DNA from: DATBGZ01 sp036557785
GTDB taxonomy: Bacteria > Actinomycetota > Actinomycetes > Mycobacteriales > Micromonosporaceae
Assembly (NCBI GenBank): GCA_036557785.1
Contig: DATBGZ010000031.1
Span: forward strand, 1-34,725
Reading direction: 5' to 3'
Length of the DNA stretch: 34,725 nucleotides
Shown here: piece after piece, positions 8,081 to 16,250 of the stretch
Layout: every line of letters starts with the position of its first letter
Position numbering within the stretch: the first letter of the stretch is position 1
Notes under the pieces: model-generated
What the model saw: the letters and a program-made list of their open reading frames with translations, nothing else
What the model was told of the DNA's origin: nothing
Databases searched by the model: none
Made by a program: the position numbers and the translations under genes

Positions 8081-9265
8081 GTGCTCGCCGTACTCGCGCC
8101 CGGGCAGGGCTCCCAGAAGCCCGGGTTCCTCGCCCCCTGGCTCGACCTTCCCGGCATCGAGGCGAGGCTGCGTTGGTGGTCCGCGCTCGCCGGCACCGAC
8201 CTCGTGCACCTCGGCACCACGGCGGGCGCCGAGGAGATCCGGGACACCGCGAAGACCCAGCCGCTGCTCGTGAGCGCTGCGCTGGTCGCGGCCGATCACC
8301 TGCGTACGGCCGACCTCGACCACGTGGCAGGCCACAGCGTCGTGGTCGCCGGCCACAGCGTCGGCGAGTTGGCCGCGGCAGCGATCGCGGGCGTGCTGAC
8401 CCCCGAGACCGCCGTGACCTTCGCGGCCGTCCGGGGTCGCGAGATGGCGGCGGCCTGTGCCGAGGAACCCACTGGGATGAGCGCGGTCCTCGGTGGCGAC
8501 CCGGACGAGGTGCTCACGGCGATCGAGGCCGCCGGGCTCTACCCGGCCAACCGCAATGGCGCCGGTCAGATCGTCGCCGCCGGCGCGCTCGACGCGTTGG
8601 AGCGGTTCACCGCTGTGGCGCCGCCGAAGACCCGGGTCATCGCGCTGCAGGTGGCCGGGGCGTTCCACACGCCGTACATGGCACCCGCGGAGAAGGCGCT
8701 CGCGTCGCTCGCCGGGGGGATAACCCCCGCCACCCCGCGGCGCATCCTGCTCTCCAACGCCGACGGTGCCTCGGTGGCCGACGGAGCGACCATGCTCGCC
8801 CGGCTCGTCGCGCAGGTCACCGCGCCGGTGCGCTTCGACCTGTGCCTGCGCACCCTGCACGACCTCGGCGTCACCGCCGTCCTCGAGCTTCCGCCCGCGG
8901 GCACGCTCGCCGGCCTCGCCAAACGGGAGCTGCGCGGAGTCGAGATCGTCACGGTCAACACTCCGGACGACCTGAAGGCGGCCAGCGACCTAATCGCACG
9001 CCATGCGGTGGCACCGAGCCACGAGCCGACCATGGCCTTCGTGCTCGCGGTCGCCACCGTCGGCGGCACCTTCGAACCGCTCGCCGACCTCGAGGTCGGC
9101 ACCCACATCAAGGCCGGCCAGGTGCTCGGCCACATCGTCACCCGGCAGGGCAACGCCGAGGTGACCGCGCACGACTCGGGCCGACTCGTCGAGTGGCTCG
9201 CCCACCATGACGACCCGGTGAGCCCGGGTCACCCCCTGGCCCGCCTCGGAGGAGAAGACCTGTGA
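8081..9265 (+). CDS. fabD: Malonyl-CoA:ACP transacylase with fused biotinyl/lipoyl-like domain
   Basis: Transfers malonyl from CoA to ACP. Residues 1-305 are the transacylase: APGQGSQKPG (6-15), nucleophile elbow GHSVGE (Ser93) and catalytic His196 in GAFHTPYM. Two features are odd. First, the elbow is duplicated: VAGHSVV (82-88) directly precedes VAGHSVG (89-95). Second, residues about 318-391 form an extra domain shaped like a biotinyl/lipoyl carrier (VGGTFEPLADLEVG, IKAGQVLGHIV, AHDSGRLVEW, VSPGHPLARLG). By spacing from the conserved Gly367, Gln356 (TRQG) sits where biotin carriers have the Lys of MKM, so it should not be biotinylated. Start is GTG 8081; the stop overlaps the fabH start as GTGA, so translation is coupled. 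Confidence 0.94.
   Translation: MLAVLAPGQGSQKPGFLAPWLDLPGIEARLRWWSALAGTDLVHLGTTAGAEEIRDTAKTQPLLVSAALVAADHLRTADLDHVAGHSVVVAGHSVGELAAAAIAGVLTPETAVTFAAVRGREMAAACAEEPTGMSAVLGGDPDEVLTAIEAAGLYPANRNGAGQIVAAGALDALERFTAVAPPKTRVIALQVAGAFHTPYMAPAEKALASLAGGITPATPRRILLSNADGASVADGATMLARLVAQVTAPVRFDLCLRTLHDLGVTAVLELPPAGTLAGLAKRELRGVEIVTVNTPDDLKAASDLIARHAVAPSHEPTMAFVLAVATVGGTFEPLADLEVGTHIKAGQVLGHIVTRQGNAEVTAHDSGRLVEWLAHHDDPVSPGHPLARLGGEDL
8324..8365 (+). repeat. 21-bp in-frame tandem duplication in fabD
   Basis: Units 8324-8344 and 8345-8365 encode VAGHSVV and VAGHSVG. The copies match at 17 of 21 bases, with the shared core GGCCACAGCGTCG. The second copy provides the expected active-site serine. Confidence 0.85.
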
Positions 9266-10245
9266 CCGCGCCCGCCCATTCCGTCTACGGCTTCTCCCCT
9301 GCCGGCTCCCGTGTGGTGAGCCTGGGCCACTACCAACCCTCGCGGGTACTGACCAACGACGACCTCGCGCAGGTGGTCGACACCAACGACGCGTGGATCC
9401 GCGACCGGGTCGGCATCGCCCAGCGCCGGATCGCCGCCGACGGAGAGACCGTGGCCGATATGGCCTGCGCCGCGGCGGAGAAGGCGCTCGCGGGCTCCGG
9501 CCTGTCGGCCTCCGACATCGACCTCGTCATCGTCGCCACATGCTCCTCTGTGGACAGATGCCCGAACGTCTCGGCCCGGGTCGCGGCCCACCTCGGCATC
9601 GCCGCCCCGGCGACGATGGACGTCAACACGGCCTGCTCCGGCTTCTGCTACGCGCTCGCCACGGCCGACCACACGATCAGGGCCGGTGCCGCGCGCAACG
9701 CGATCGTGGTCGGCTCCGAGAAGCTCTCCGACCTGACCGACTGGACCGACCGGTCGACCTGCATCCTGTTCGGCGACGGCGCCGGGGCCGCGGTCGTGAC
9801 CGCGTGCGCCGACGGCGAGGAGTCGGGCATCGGGCCGGTGGTCTGGGGATCGGCGCCGGACAAGAAGGACACCCTCAAGATCGAGGGGTGGCGGCCGTAC
9901 ATCTGGCAGGAGGGGCAGGCCGTCTTCCGCTGGGCGACCACGGCGATCCCCCCGCTGGCGCGGCTGGCGTGCGAGCGTGCCGGGGTCGCCCCGAGCGAGA
10001 TCGCCGCTTTCGTCGCGCACCAGGCCAACGCGCGCATCATCGACGGCATCGTCAAGCGCCTCGGCCTGGCGGACGCCGTCATCGCCAAGGACATCGTCGA
10101 GTCGGGCAACACCTCGGCCGCGAGCATCCCGCTGGCCCTGTCCAAGCTCATCGAGCGCCGAGAGGTGCCTTCGGGCTCGCCGGTACTGCTCATGGGCTTC
10201 GGCGGCGGCCTCACCTTCGCCGGGCAGGTCATCCGCTGCCCGTAG
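9262..10245 (+). CDS. fabH: 3-oxoacyl-ACP synthase III
   Basis: Starts fatty-acid chains by condensing an acyl-CoA primer with malonyl-ACP; in actinobacteria it usually accepts branched primers. 327 residues with the full Cys-His-Asn triad: Cys125 in NTACSGF, His253 in AHQANARI, Asn283 in ESGNTSAAS, and the C-terminal glycine-rich GFGGGLTFAG. The GTG start overlaps the fabD stop by four bases (GTGA) and GGAGGAG lies just upstream. It is the second gene of the fabD-fabH-acpP-fabF set. Confidence 0.97.
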   Translation: MTAPAHSVYGFSPAGSRVVSLGHYQPSRVLTNDDLAQVVDTNDAWIRDRVGIAQRRIAADGETVADMACAAAEKALAGSGLSASDIDLVIVATCSSVDRCPNVSARVAAHLGIAAPATMDVNTACSGFCYALATADHTIRAGAARNAIVVGSEKLSDLTDWTDRSTCILFGDGAGAAVVTACADGEESGIGPVVWGSAPDKKDTLKIEGWRPYIWQEGQAVFRWATTAIPPLARLACERAGVAPSEIAAFVAHQANARIIDGIVKRLGLADAVIAKDIVESGNTSAASIPLALSKLIERREVPSGSPVLLMGFGGGLTFAGQVIRCP

Positions 10246-10304
10246 GCGACACCCGTCGCCGCCGCATCACAACCAATCCACGCATGGAAGGGAATACCTG
10301 CAGA

Positions 10305-10547
10305 ATGAGCAGCCGTGAAGAGATCGTCGCCGGCCTTGCCGAGATCCTGGAGGAGGTCGCGGGAGTCAAGCCCGCCGACGTTTCGGAGGAGAAGTCCTTC
10401 ACCGAGGATCTCGATGTCGACTCGCTCTCCATGGTGGAGGTCGTGGTCGCCGCCGAGGAGAAGTTCAAGGTGAAGATCCCGGACGACCAGGTGCAGAACC
10501 TGAAGACCGTCGGTGATGCCGTCACCTACATTGTCGCGAACGCCTGA
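10305..10547 (+). CDS. acpP: Acyl carrier protein
   Basis: 80-residue acidic carrier that holds growing acyl chains on 4'-phosphopantetheine during type II fatty-acid synthesis. The attachment serine is Ser40 in DLDVDSLSMVE, followed by helix III and the usual C-terminus (PDDQVQNLKTVGDAVTYI). It sits between fabH and fabF in the same direction, 59 bp after fabH. GAAGGGA lies some 12-14 bases upstream of the ATG, a rather long spacing. It is a single-domain primary-metabolism ACP rather than a polyketide ACP, judging by its neighbours. Confidence 0.97.
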   Translation: MSSREEIVAGLAEILEEVAGVKPADVSEEKSFTEDLDVDSLSMVEVVVAAEEKFKVKIPDDQVQNLKTVGDAVTYIVANA

Positions 10548-10564
10548 CCCATCTGGACGTCGTC

Positions 10565-11791
10565 GTGTCTGGAATTGATGTAGTCGTCACCGGGCTCGGC
10601 GCGACGACCCCGCTCGGCGGGGACGTCGCGTCGACCTGGGACGCCATGCTGGCGGGCCGCTCCGGGGTAAGTGCCCTGACCCAGGACTGGGCCGCGAACC
10701 TGCCGGTCCGGATCGCGGCCCAGCTCGCGGTCGAGCCCCTCGAGGTGCTCGACCGGGTCCGCATGCGCCGCCTGGACCGGTCCGAGGCCACCGCGCTCAT
10801 CGCCGCGTCGCAGGCATGGGCCGACGCCGGGCTGGCCGGCACCGACGGGGTCGACCCCGAGCGGCTCGCGGTGAGCATGGGCACCGGCATCGGCGGGGCA
10901 ACCACCATGCTCAACCAGGACGACATCCTCGAGGCCGATGGTCCCCGCAAGGTCTCCGCGTTCACGGTGCCGATGCTCATGCCGAACGGACCGGCCGCGA
11001 TCGTCGGCCTGGAGCTCGGCGCGCGCGCGGGTGTCCACTGTGTCGCGAGCGCCTGCGCCACCGGCGCTGAGGCCATCGCCCTCGGCCTGGACATCATCCG
11101 CTCCGGCCGGGCCGACGTGGTGCTGGCGGGCGGCACCGAGGCGGTGATCCACCCGCTGCCCATCGCGGGCTTCGCGTCGATGCGAGCCATGTCGACCCGT
11201 AACGACGATCCGGAGCGGGCGTCGCGACCCTGGGACAAGCAGCGGGACGGGTTCGTGCTCGGCGAGGGCGCGGCAGCGCTCGTGTTGGAACGGGCCGAGC
11301 ACGCCGCGGCGCGCGGTGCCCGGGTCTACGCCCGCCTCGCCGGCGCCGGCATCACCTCGGACGGCTTCGACATCGTCCAGCCGCACCCCGAGGGCGCCGG
11401 CTTCGTCCGGGCGGTGCGCCTCGCGCTCGCCGACGCCGACCTGACCGGGGCCGACATCGCCCACGTCAACGCCCACGCGACCTCCACACCGACCGGCGAC
11501 ATGGCCGAGGTGACCGGACTGCGCACGGTCATCGGCGACCATCCCGTGCTCACCGCGACCAAGTCGATGACCGGGCACCTGCTCGGCGCGGCCGGTGCCC
11601 TGGAGGCGGTGGCGACCATCCTCACGATCCGCGACGGCGTCGTCCCGCCAACGATCAACCTCGATGACCCGGAGGAGGGGCTGCTCGACGTGGCGACGGG
11701 CAAACCCCGGCACCTCGACGTGCGGGCCGCCTTGAAGAACTCGTTCGGCTTCGGCGGCCACAACGTCGCCCTGATCTTCACCCGTGCCTGA
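10565..11791 (+). CDS. fabF: 3-oxoacyl-ACP synthase II
   Basis: Elongates acyl-ACP with malonyl-ACP. 408 residues with the Cys-His-His triad of KAS II: Cys164 in ASACATGAEA, His304 in NAHATSTPTGD and His338 in GHLLGAAG, plus the C-terminal NSFGFGGHN motif. GTG start 17 bp after the acpP stop; no strong ribosome-binding site, so coupling to acpP translation is likely. The partner fabG/fabI/fabZ genes are not in this window. Confidence 0.97.
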   Translation: MSGIDVVVTGLGATTPLGGDVASTWDAMLAGRSGVSALTQDWAANLPVRIAAQLAVEPLEVLDRVRMRRLDRSEATALIAASQAWADAGLAGTDGVDPERLAVSMGTGIGGATTMLNQDDILEADGPRKVSAFTVPMLMPNGPAAIVGLELGARAGVHCVASACATGAEAIALGLDIIRSGRADVVLAGGTEAVIHPLPIAGFASMRAMSTRNDDPERASRPWDKQRDGFVLGEGAAALVLERAEHAAARGARVYARLAGAGITSDGFDIVQPHPEGAGFVRAVRLALADADLTGADIAHVNAHATSTPTGDMAEVTGLRTVIGDHPVLTATKSMTGHLLGAAGALEAVATILTIRDGVVPPTINLDDPEEGLLDVATGKPRHLDVRAALKNSFGFGGHNVALIFTRA

Positions 11792-11831
11792 GGGCGATCC
11801 CTTCCGGCGCAAGCGATCCCAGAGGAGTGCC

Positions 11832-13280
11832 ATGACCACGACCCCCGCCCGAGCCACCGTCGCACCGCGCGCGTCGGCCGACGCCGTTGACGACACCGAG
11901 CTGGACCCGCGCGACCCGGAGGTACGGCTGCGTGCCCTGTTCGACCCGGGCACGCTGCGTGGCATCTCGGCCCGGGACGACTCCGGGGTGATGAGCGCAC
12001 GTGGGCAGGTCGACGGCACGCCGGTGATCGCCTTCGCCAACGACGGCACCCGGATGGGTGGTGCCATGGGCATGCAGGGTTGCCTGCAGATCGTTGAGGC
12101 GATCGACCTCGCGGTACGGGAGCGGGTCCCGGTCGTCGGGCTGTGGCACTCCGGCGGGGCGCGGCTGCCCGAAGGCGTCGTGGCGCTCGACGGCGTCGGT
12201 CAGGTCTTCGCCGCGATGGTTCGCGCGTCGGGCCGCGTGCCGCAGATCTCGGTCGTGCTCGGGCCTGCGGCGGGTGGCGCGGCGTACGGGCCGGCGCTCA
12301 CGGACATCGTGGTGATGAGCGGCAGTGGGCGCATCTTCGTCACCGGCCCCGAAGTGGTCCGCAGCGTCACGGGCGAGCAGGTCGACATGGAGCGCCTCGG
12401 CGGCCCCGAGCCGCACGGGCGTCGCTCCGGTGTCGTGCACGTGACCACCAAGGACGACGAGTCCGCGATCGCGACCGCCCGTGGGCTGGCCGCGCTGCTG
12501 GGCCACCAGGGGCGCGTCAACGCCGCGGACGTCACGGCCGGCGAGCCCGACCTCGGCACGCTGCTGCCCAAGGAGGCGAACCGGGCCTACGACGTCAAGC
12601 CGGTGATCACTGCCCTGCTGGACGAGCCCGGCATCGAACTGCATGCCAAGTGGGCGCCGAACATCGTGACCACGCTCGGCCGGTTTGCCGGCCGCACCGT
12701 GGGCGTCATCGCGAACAACCCGCTGCGGCTGGGCGGCTGCCTCGACGCCTCGTCGGCCGAGAAGGCGGCGCGATTCGTGCGCATGTGTGACTCCCTGGGT
12801 GTGCCGCTCGTCGTCGTCGTCGACGTGCCCGGGTACCTGCCCGGGCTCGGTCAGGAGTGGGACGGTGTCGTGCGGCGGGGGGCCAAGCTGCTGCATGCCT
12901 TCGCCGAGGCGGTGGTGCCGCGGGTGACGCTCGTGACCCGCAAGGCGTTCGGCGGCGCCTACATCGCGATGAACTCCCGCGCGCTCGGCGCGACCGCGGT
13001 CTTCGCCTGGCCCGGCGCCGAGATCGCCGTCATGGGCGCGAGCGCGGCCGTGAACATCCTGCACCGCAAGAAGCTGGCCGCGGCGGCGCCCGACGAGCGC
13101 GAGGAGCTGCGCGCGAAGCTCATCGCGGAGCAGACGCGGGTCGCCGGGGGCGTCGACCGGGCGGTCGAGGTCGGCGTGGTCGACGAGGTGATCGCGCCGG
13201 AACAGACGCGCCGGCGCATCGCGGAGGCGCTCGCCGCCGCTCCCGCCGCCCGCGGAGCCCACGGCAACATCCCCCTGTAA
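11832..13280 (+). CDS. accD: Acyl-CoA carboxylase carboxyltransferase (AccD/PCCB-type beta subunit)
   Basis: Transfers carboxyl from biotin carrier protein to acetyl- or propionyl-CoA, giving malonyl- or methylmalonyl-CoA. 482 residues with both crotonase-like halves in one chain, as in PCCB/AccD6. The N-half oxyanion region has MGGAMGMQGCLQIVEA and LGPAAGGAAYGPALTD; the C-half has DVPGYLPGLGQEWDGVVRRG and RKAFGGAYIAMNSR. Its position directly after fabF parallels mycobacterial accD6 after the kas genes, so malonyl-CoA supply for FAS II is the likely job. The biotinylated alpha subunit is not in the window. ATG 11832 follows AGAGGAG and begins 40 bp after fabF. It converges on the GH3 gene, 4 bp away. 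Confidence 0.93.
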   Translation: MTTTPARATVAPRASADAVDDTELDPRDPEVRLRALFDPGTLRGISARDDSGVMSARGQVDGTPVIAFANDGTRMGGAMGMQGCLQIVEAIDLAVRERVPVVGLWHSGGARLPEGVVALDGVGQVFAAMVRASGRVPQISVVLGPAAGGAAYGPALTDIVVMSGSGRIFVTGPEVVRSVTGEQVDMERLGGPEPHGRRSGVVHVTTKDDESAIATARGLAALLGHQGRVNAADVTAGEPDLGTLLPKEANRAYDVKPVITALLDEPGIELHAKWAPNIVTTLGRFAGRTVGVIANNPLRLGGCLDASSAEKAARFVRMCDSLGVPLVVVVDVPGYLPGLGQEWDGVVRRGAKLLHAFAEAVVPRVTLVTRKAFGGAYIAMNSRALGATAVFAWPGAEIAVMGASAAVNILHRKKLAAAAPDEREELRAKLIAEQTRVAGGVDRAVEVGVVDEVIAPEQTRRRIAEALAAAPAARGAHGNIPL

Positions 13281-13284
13281 CCCT

Positions 13285-14841
13285 TCACGGCGCACAGGCG
13301 GAGTCGGGGAGCCCGGCAACAGGGACCGGGCTCCGGCCGGTCGCCGCCGCCGTACCCGCGATGACGGCGGCCAGCGCCCGCACCGCGACGCGGCTGCTCG
13401 AGTAGGTGGCGACCCGCACCGGGGAGTCCGCCTCGGCAAGCAGGTACGGCGTGTCCAGCGAGACGGTGACGGCGGCGCCCGGGACGAGATCGCGGGCGCT
13501 GTCGCCGAAGCCGACCAGGTGCACGCGGCTGCCACCCGCTGCTGCGACCGGCAGCCCGGCCGCCACCAACTCCTCCGCGAGGGCGGCCGCCTGCGCCTCG
13601 CGGCTCGCGGTCGCGGTCACCCGGACGGGCCAGGAGACGAGTGGCCCGGCACAGGGTCCACTCAGGACGGTGATGCTCGCGGCGGCCACGGCCGAGGCGG
13701 CGTCCCGGGCATGGGGTGAGTCCACAGTGACCAGATCTGGCCTCGCGTGGCCGGCGGCCTCCAGGCGCAGCGCCAAAATCCGGGCCACCGACTCCACCAA
13801 CCGTGGCCGACCAAGCCGGCCCGAGCGCAGCGCGCCCAGCAACGCGTCCCGGGCCAGCGCGAGCGACGCTGGCATGAGCAGCAGGTCGTTGCCGGCCAGA
13901 ACCGCCCGTACGGCCGCCTCACCCGGTGACCATTGCCGGGCCGGCGCCATGTCCAGGGCATCGCTGACCACGACGCCGCCGAAGCCCAACCCACCCCGCA
14001 GCACGTCCACGAGGAGCGTGCGGGAGAAGCTCGCCGGCACCCCGGGGTCGATCGAGCGCACGTCGAGATGACCGGACATCACGAGCCGGGCCCCGGCCCC
14101 GATCCCGGCCCGGAACGGCACGAGGTCGCTCGACTCCAGATCCTGCCGGCTCTGCTCGAGCACGGGCAGCGCGCGATGACTGTCCACAGTGGTGCTGCCA
14201 TGCCCGGGGAAGTGCTTGAGCGTGGCCGCCACCCCGGCCGACTGCAGGCCGGCGACGGCCGCGGCGACCTGGGCCGCGACCGCGTCCGGCCGGCTGCCGA
14301 ACGAGCGCGAGCCGATGATCGTGTTGCCGGGCTCGGTCACGACGTCGGCGCAGGGCGCGAGATTGACGTTGATGCCGACCGCCGCGAGATCACCTCCGGC
14401 TGCCGCCCACGCGGCCCGGGTCAGCTCCGGCCGTCCTGCCGCGCCGAAGGCCATCGCGCTCGGCAACTGCACCACGCCGTCGCGGATCCGGGTGACCCAG
14501 CCGTACTCCTGGTCGGTGGCGATCAGCAGGGGCATCCGGCGGCCACCGGGCGCCGGCGCAGCGGCCTGCAGGGCGTCGGTGAGTGAGCGCACCTGCGCGG
14601 CGCCTCCCCCGGCGCGCGTGTCCTGGACGTCACCGGCGAGGGCCACCCCAGCGAGGTGAAACTCATCGATGATGGCCGCGACCGAGCGGGGGTCGGCCGA
14701 CATCGGTGCCGAGGGCATCAGTATCTGCCCGACCAGATCCTCGTCAGGCAGCAACGAGGCGCGCAGCAACGAGGCGCGCAGGGACGAGGCGCGCAGGGAC
14801 GAGGCGTCCGTGGGCTGCGCGGCGTCTGCGGGAGTCGTCAC
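13285..14841 (-). CDS. nagZ: GH3 beta-N-acetylhexosaminidase
   Basis: Releases terminal beta-GlcNAc, as in peptidoglycan fragment recycling. 518 residues. The catalytic TIM-barrel (about 33-310) has Asp110 in IATDQEYG, KHFPGHG (209-215), the acid/base loop DSH (220-222) and nucleophile Asp294 in VVSDALDM; the KHFPGHG plus DSH signature is diagnostic of NagZ. A second alpha/beta domain fills the C-terminus. No signal peptide or lipobox is seen, so it should be cytoplasmic. Residues 12-32 consist of a repeated pentapeptide (ASSLR/ASLLR) encoded by a 15-bp tandem repeat ahead of the domain. GTG start; it lies 31 bp downstream of the DUF3145 gene on the same strand. Confidence 0.92.
   Translation of the reverse strand: MTTPADAAQPTDASSLRASSLRASLLRASLLPDEDLVGQILMPSAPMSADPRSVAAIIDEFHLAGVALAGDVQDTRAGGGAAQVRSLTDALQAAAPAPGGRRMPLLIATDQEYGWVTRIRDGVVQLPSAMAFGAAGRPELTRAAWAAAGGDLAAVGINVNLAPCADVVTEPGNTIIGSRSFGSRPDAVAAQVAAAVAGLQSAGVAATLKHFPGHGSTTVDSHRALPVLEQSRQDLESSDLVPFRAGIGAGARLVMSGHLDVRSIDPGVPASFSRTLLVDVLRGGLGFGGVVVSDALDMAPARQWSPGEAAVRAVLAGNDLLLMPASLALARDALLGALRSGRLGRPRLVESVARILALRLEAAGHARPDLVTVDSPHARDAASAVAAASITVLSGPCAGPLVSWPVRVTATASREAQAAALAEELVAAGLPVAAAGGSRVHLVGFGDSARDLVPGAAVTVSLDTPYLLAEADSPVRVATYSSSRVAVRALAAVIAGTAAATGRSPVPVAGLPDSACAP
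14751..14805 (-). repeat. 15-bp tandem repeat in the GH3 gene
   Basis: Four copies (the last partial) of a 15-bp unit. On the plus strand two units read GCAACGAGGCGCGCA and the next two begin GGGACGAGGC. They are in frame and give the ASSLR/ASLLR pentapeptides at the protein N-terminus. Confidence 0.85.
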
Positions 14842-14872
14842 CGAGGAGTCCCGGAACCTGGCTGACCGGAAG

Positions 14873-15376
14873 CTAGCTGACCTGGGTGAGCCGGGTGGCG
14901 GTCGCGCCCTCGCCGGCGTGGCGGTAGGGCTCCAGGTCCGCGTCCCAGGCCGTGCCCAGCAGCCCGTCCAGGGCGTGCACCGCGGTTTCCAGCGACCCGG
15001 CTCCGAGGCCCCGGGCCGCGGCCAGCACGCTGCGGAGCTGTCCCTCGGTGACCATCAGGTCGCCAGTGACGCTCATCGTGGCTCGGAACACCCCCCGGCC
15101 CGGCACGTGCATGTACCGCTCGCCGTCGCAGCCAGGGCTCGGCTCCTCGGTGACCTCGAACCTGAGCATCGGCCAGCGTCGAAGCGCCACCACGAACTCG
15201 GCGGCCGTGCCCGGGCGGCCCGACCAGGTGCATTCGGCGCGGCGCGTCCCGTCGACGGGCTGGGCCGACCACCGCATGCGTGCCGGCGAGCCGAGCACGC
15301 GTGTGATCGCCCACTCGACGTGGGGTACCACGGCGAGCGGCGCCGAGTGCACATAGAGAACACCACGGCTCTGCAC
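14873..15376 (-). CDS. DUF3145 family protein
   Basis: Conserved actinobacterial protein of unknown function, 167 residues from GTG 15376. Family-typical stretches are RGVLYVHSAPLAVVPHVEWA near the start, a central FEVTEEPSPGCDGERYMHVP and a C-terminal helix-rich part with DGLLGTAWDADLEPYR. DUF3145 genes often lie close to the fatty-acid locus in Streptomyces, as here, which hints at but does not show a link. GTG 15376 was chosen because GGGAGG stands seven bases upstream; ATG 15382 would leave only one base of spacing. No signal peptide or membrane segment. The GH3 gene follows after 31 bp. Confidence 0.85.
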   Translation of the reverse strand: MQSRGVLYVHSAPLAVVPHVEWAITRVLGSPARMRWSAQPVDGTRRAECTWSGRPGTAAEFVVALRRWPMLRFEVTEEPSPGCDGERYMHVPGRGVFRATMSVTGDLMVTEGQLRSVLAAARGLGAGSLETAVHALDGLLGTAWDADLEPYRHAGEGATATRLTQVS

Positions 15377-15800
15377 GGTCATACCTCCCGGGATGAGGTG
15401 CGTCTTCCCCAACGACCTCATGCCCGACGGGTACGGCGCGCGATGTGGCCCGGCCCTGCAGGTAAGAATGCGCGCCCACCAGACTAGGCCGTGACGGCGC
15501 ACGCTGTCGCGTTCCCGACACCGTCGATCTCCGCGAGACATGCGTCACCGTCATCGCACCGGCCCGCCGGCCTCATCGAGCAGACCCCAGGCGCCGCAAC
15601 GAGTGCGGGCCTGTCCATGATCGGCGCCGGTCGGCGAGGCTCCCGGCCGGGTCGGACGGTCGGCTAGACTTGCCCGGGCCGGAACCACGCCCGCCACCGC
15701 GGCGCGCCCGGCGACCCCGAGATCGGGACCCTTCCCGCAACTGTTCAGCCCCCGTGAGGACGCGCGTCCCCCAGGGCCCTCCCCCGCAAGGAGCACCGCG
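15377..15800. other. 424-bp divergent intergenic region
   Basis: No gene is supported. For the minus strand, TAGTCT (15487-15482) could be a -10 for the DUF3145 gene with a leader of about 100 bases. For the plus strand, TAGACT (15665-15670) could be a -10 for the 112-residue gene with a leader of about 125 bases. That leader contains the 12-bp palindrome GGACGCGCGTCC at 15758-15769, which could form a small hairpin. Confidence 0.45.
15665..15670 (+). promoter_or_regulatory. Possible -10 for the 112-residue gene
   Basis: TAGACT fits the actinobacterial TAnnnT -10. No convincing -35 lies 16-18 bp upstream. It would give a leader of roughly 125 bases before ATG 15801. Confidence 0.35.
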
Positions 15801-16139
15801 ATGGCAGGCAAGAGCAACACGTCCAAGACCGCGCGCGCGTCCGTCCGTGCCGGCCAGGCAACCGCCGGCGGCGCCCTGAGCGTGCTCGGCGAGTTCAAGT
15901 ACGTGATCCCGCTCAACGGCGGCAAGAACGCGTACGTCCGCAACATCACCACCGGCAAGACGGCCCGCCTGCGCACGGACTCCCCCGCTTTCGTCGAGGA
16001 GATCCGCACCCTCGCGGCGGCCGGGCACGGCCCGAAGATCAGGGCGGAGTTCACCGCGCTCGCCTCGGCCCACCCCGACCACGGCTGGGACATCACCGAG
16101 AAGCGCCTGGTCGACGCGGGCGTCTTCGAGACGGCGTGA
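15801..16139 (+). CDS. Unrecognised 112-residue basic protein
   Basis: I do not recognise a family. The gene is well supported: CAAGGAGCACCGCG precedes the ATG, codon use is normal, and a strong intrinsic terminator follows. The protein is soluble. A Lys/Arg/Ala/Ser-rich N-terminus (about 1-25) could be flexible or bind nucleic acid. It is followed by a compact part with VLGEFKYVIPLNGGKNAYVR and NITTGKTARLRTDSPAFVEE (about 30-75) and a helical C-terminus containing HPDHGWDITEKRL. No cysteine, signal peptide or membrane segment. It looks like an independent single-gene transcript between the DUF3145 operon (divergent) and DedA. The short, abundant-looking layout suggests a housekeeping or stress role; this is inference only. 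Confidence 0.8.
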   Translation: MAGKSNTSKTARASVRAGQATAGGALSVLGEFKYVIPLNGGKNAYVRNITTGKTARLRTDSPAFVEEIRTLAAAGHGPKIRAEFTALASAHPDHGWDITEKRLVDAGVFETA

Positions 16140-16177
16140 CGTTTCCTTCGGCAGCCGGCAACGGCCCGATGACGGCA

Positions 16178-16217
16178 GGGGCACCTTCCCGACATACCAC
16201 GGGAAGGTGTCCCTTTT
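16178..16217 (+). terminator. Strong intrinsic terminator
   Basis: GGGGCACCTTCCC (16178-16190) pairs with GGGAAGGTGTCCC (16201-16213), a 13-bp stem with one G-U pair and a 10-base loop. TTTT follows at 16214-16217. It ends the 112-residue gene. Confidence 0.88.
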
Positions 16218-16250
16218 GCCTTACTTGCGAGTCCAGGGGACGATGAGCGG

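Noticed and set aside
10526..12073. Long minus-strand frame opposite fabF and accD
   Set aside because: Shadow of the KAS II and carboxyltransferase genes; Arg/Gly/His-rich with no domain.
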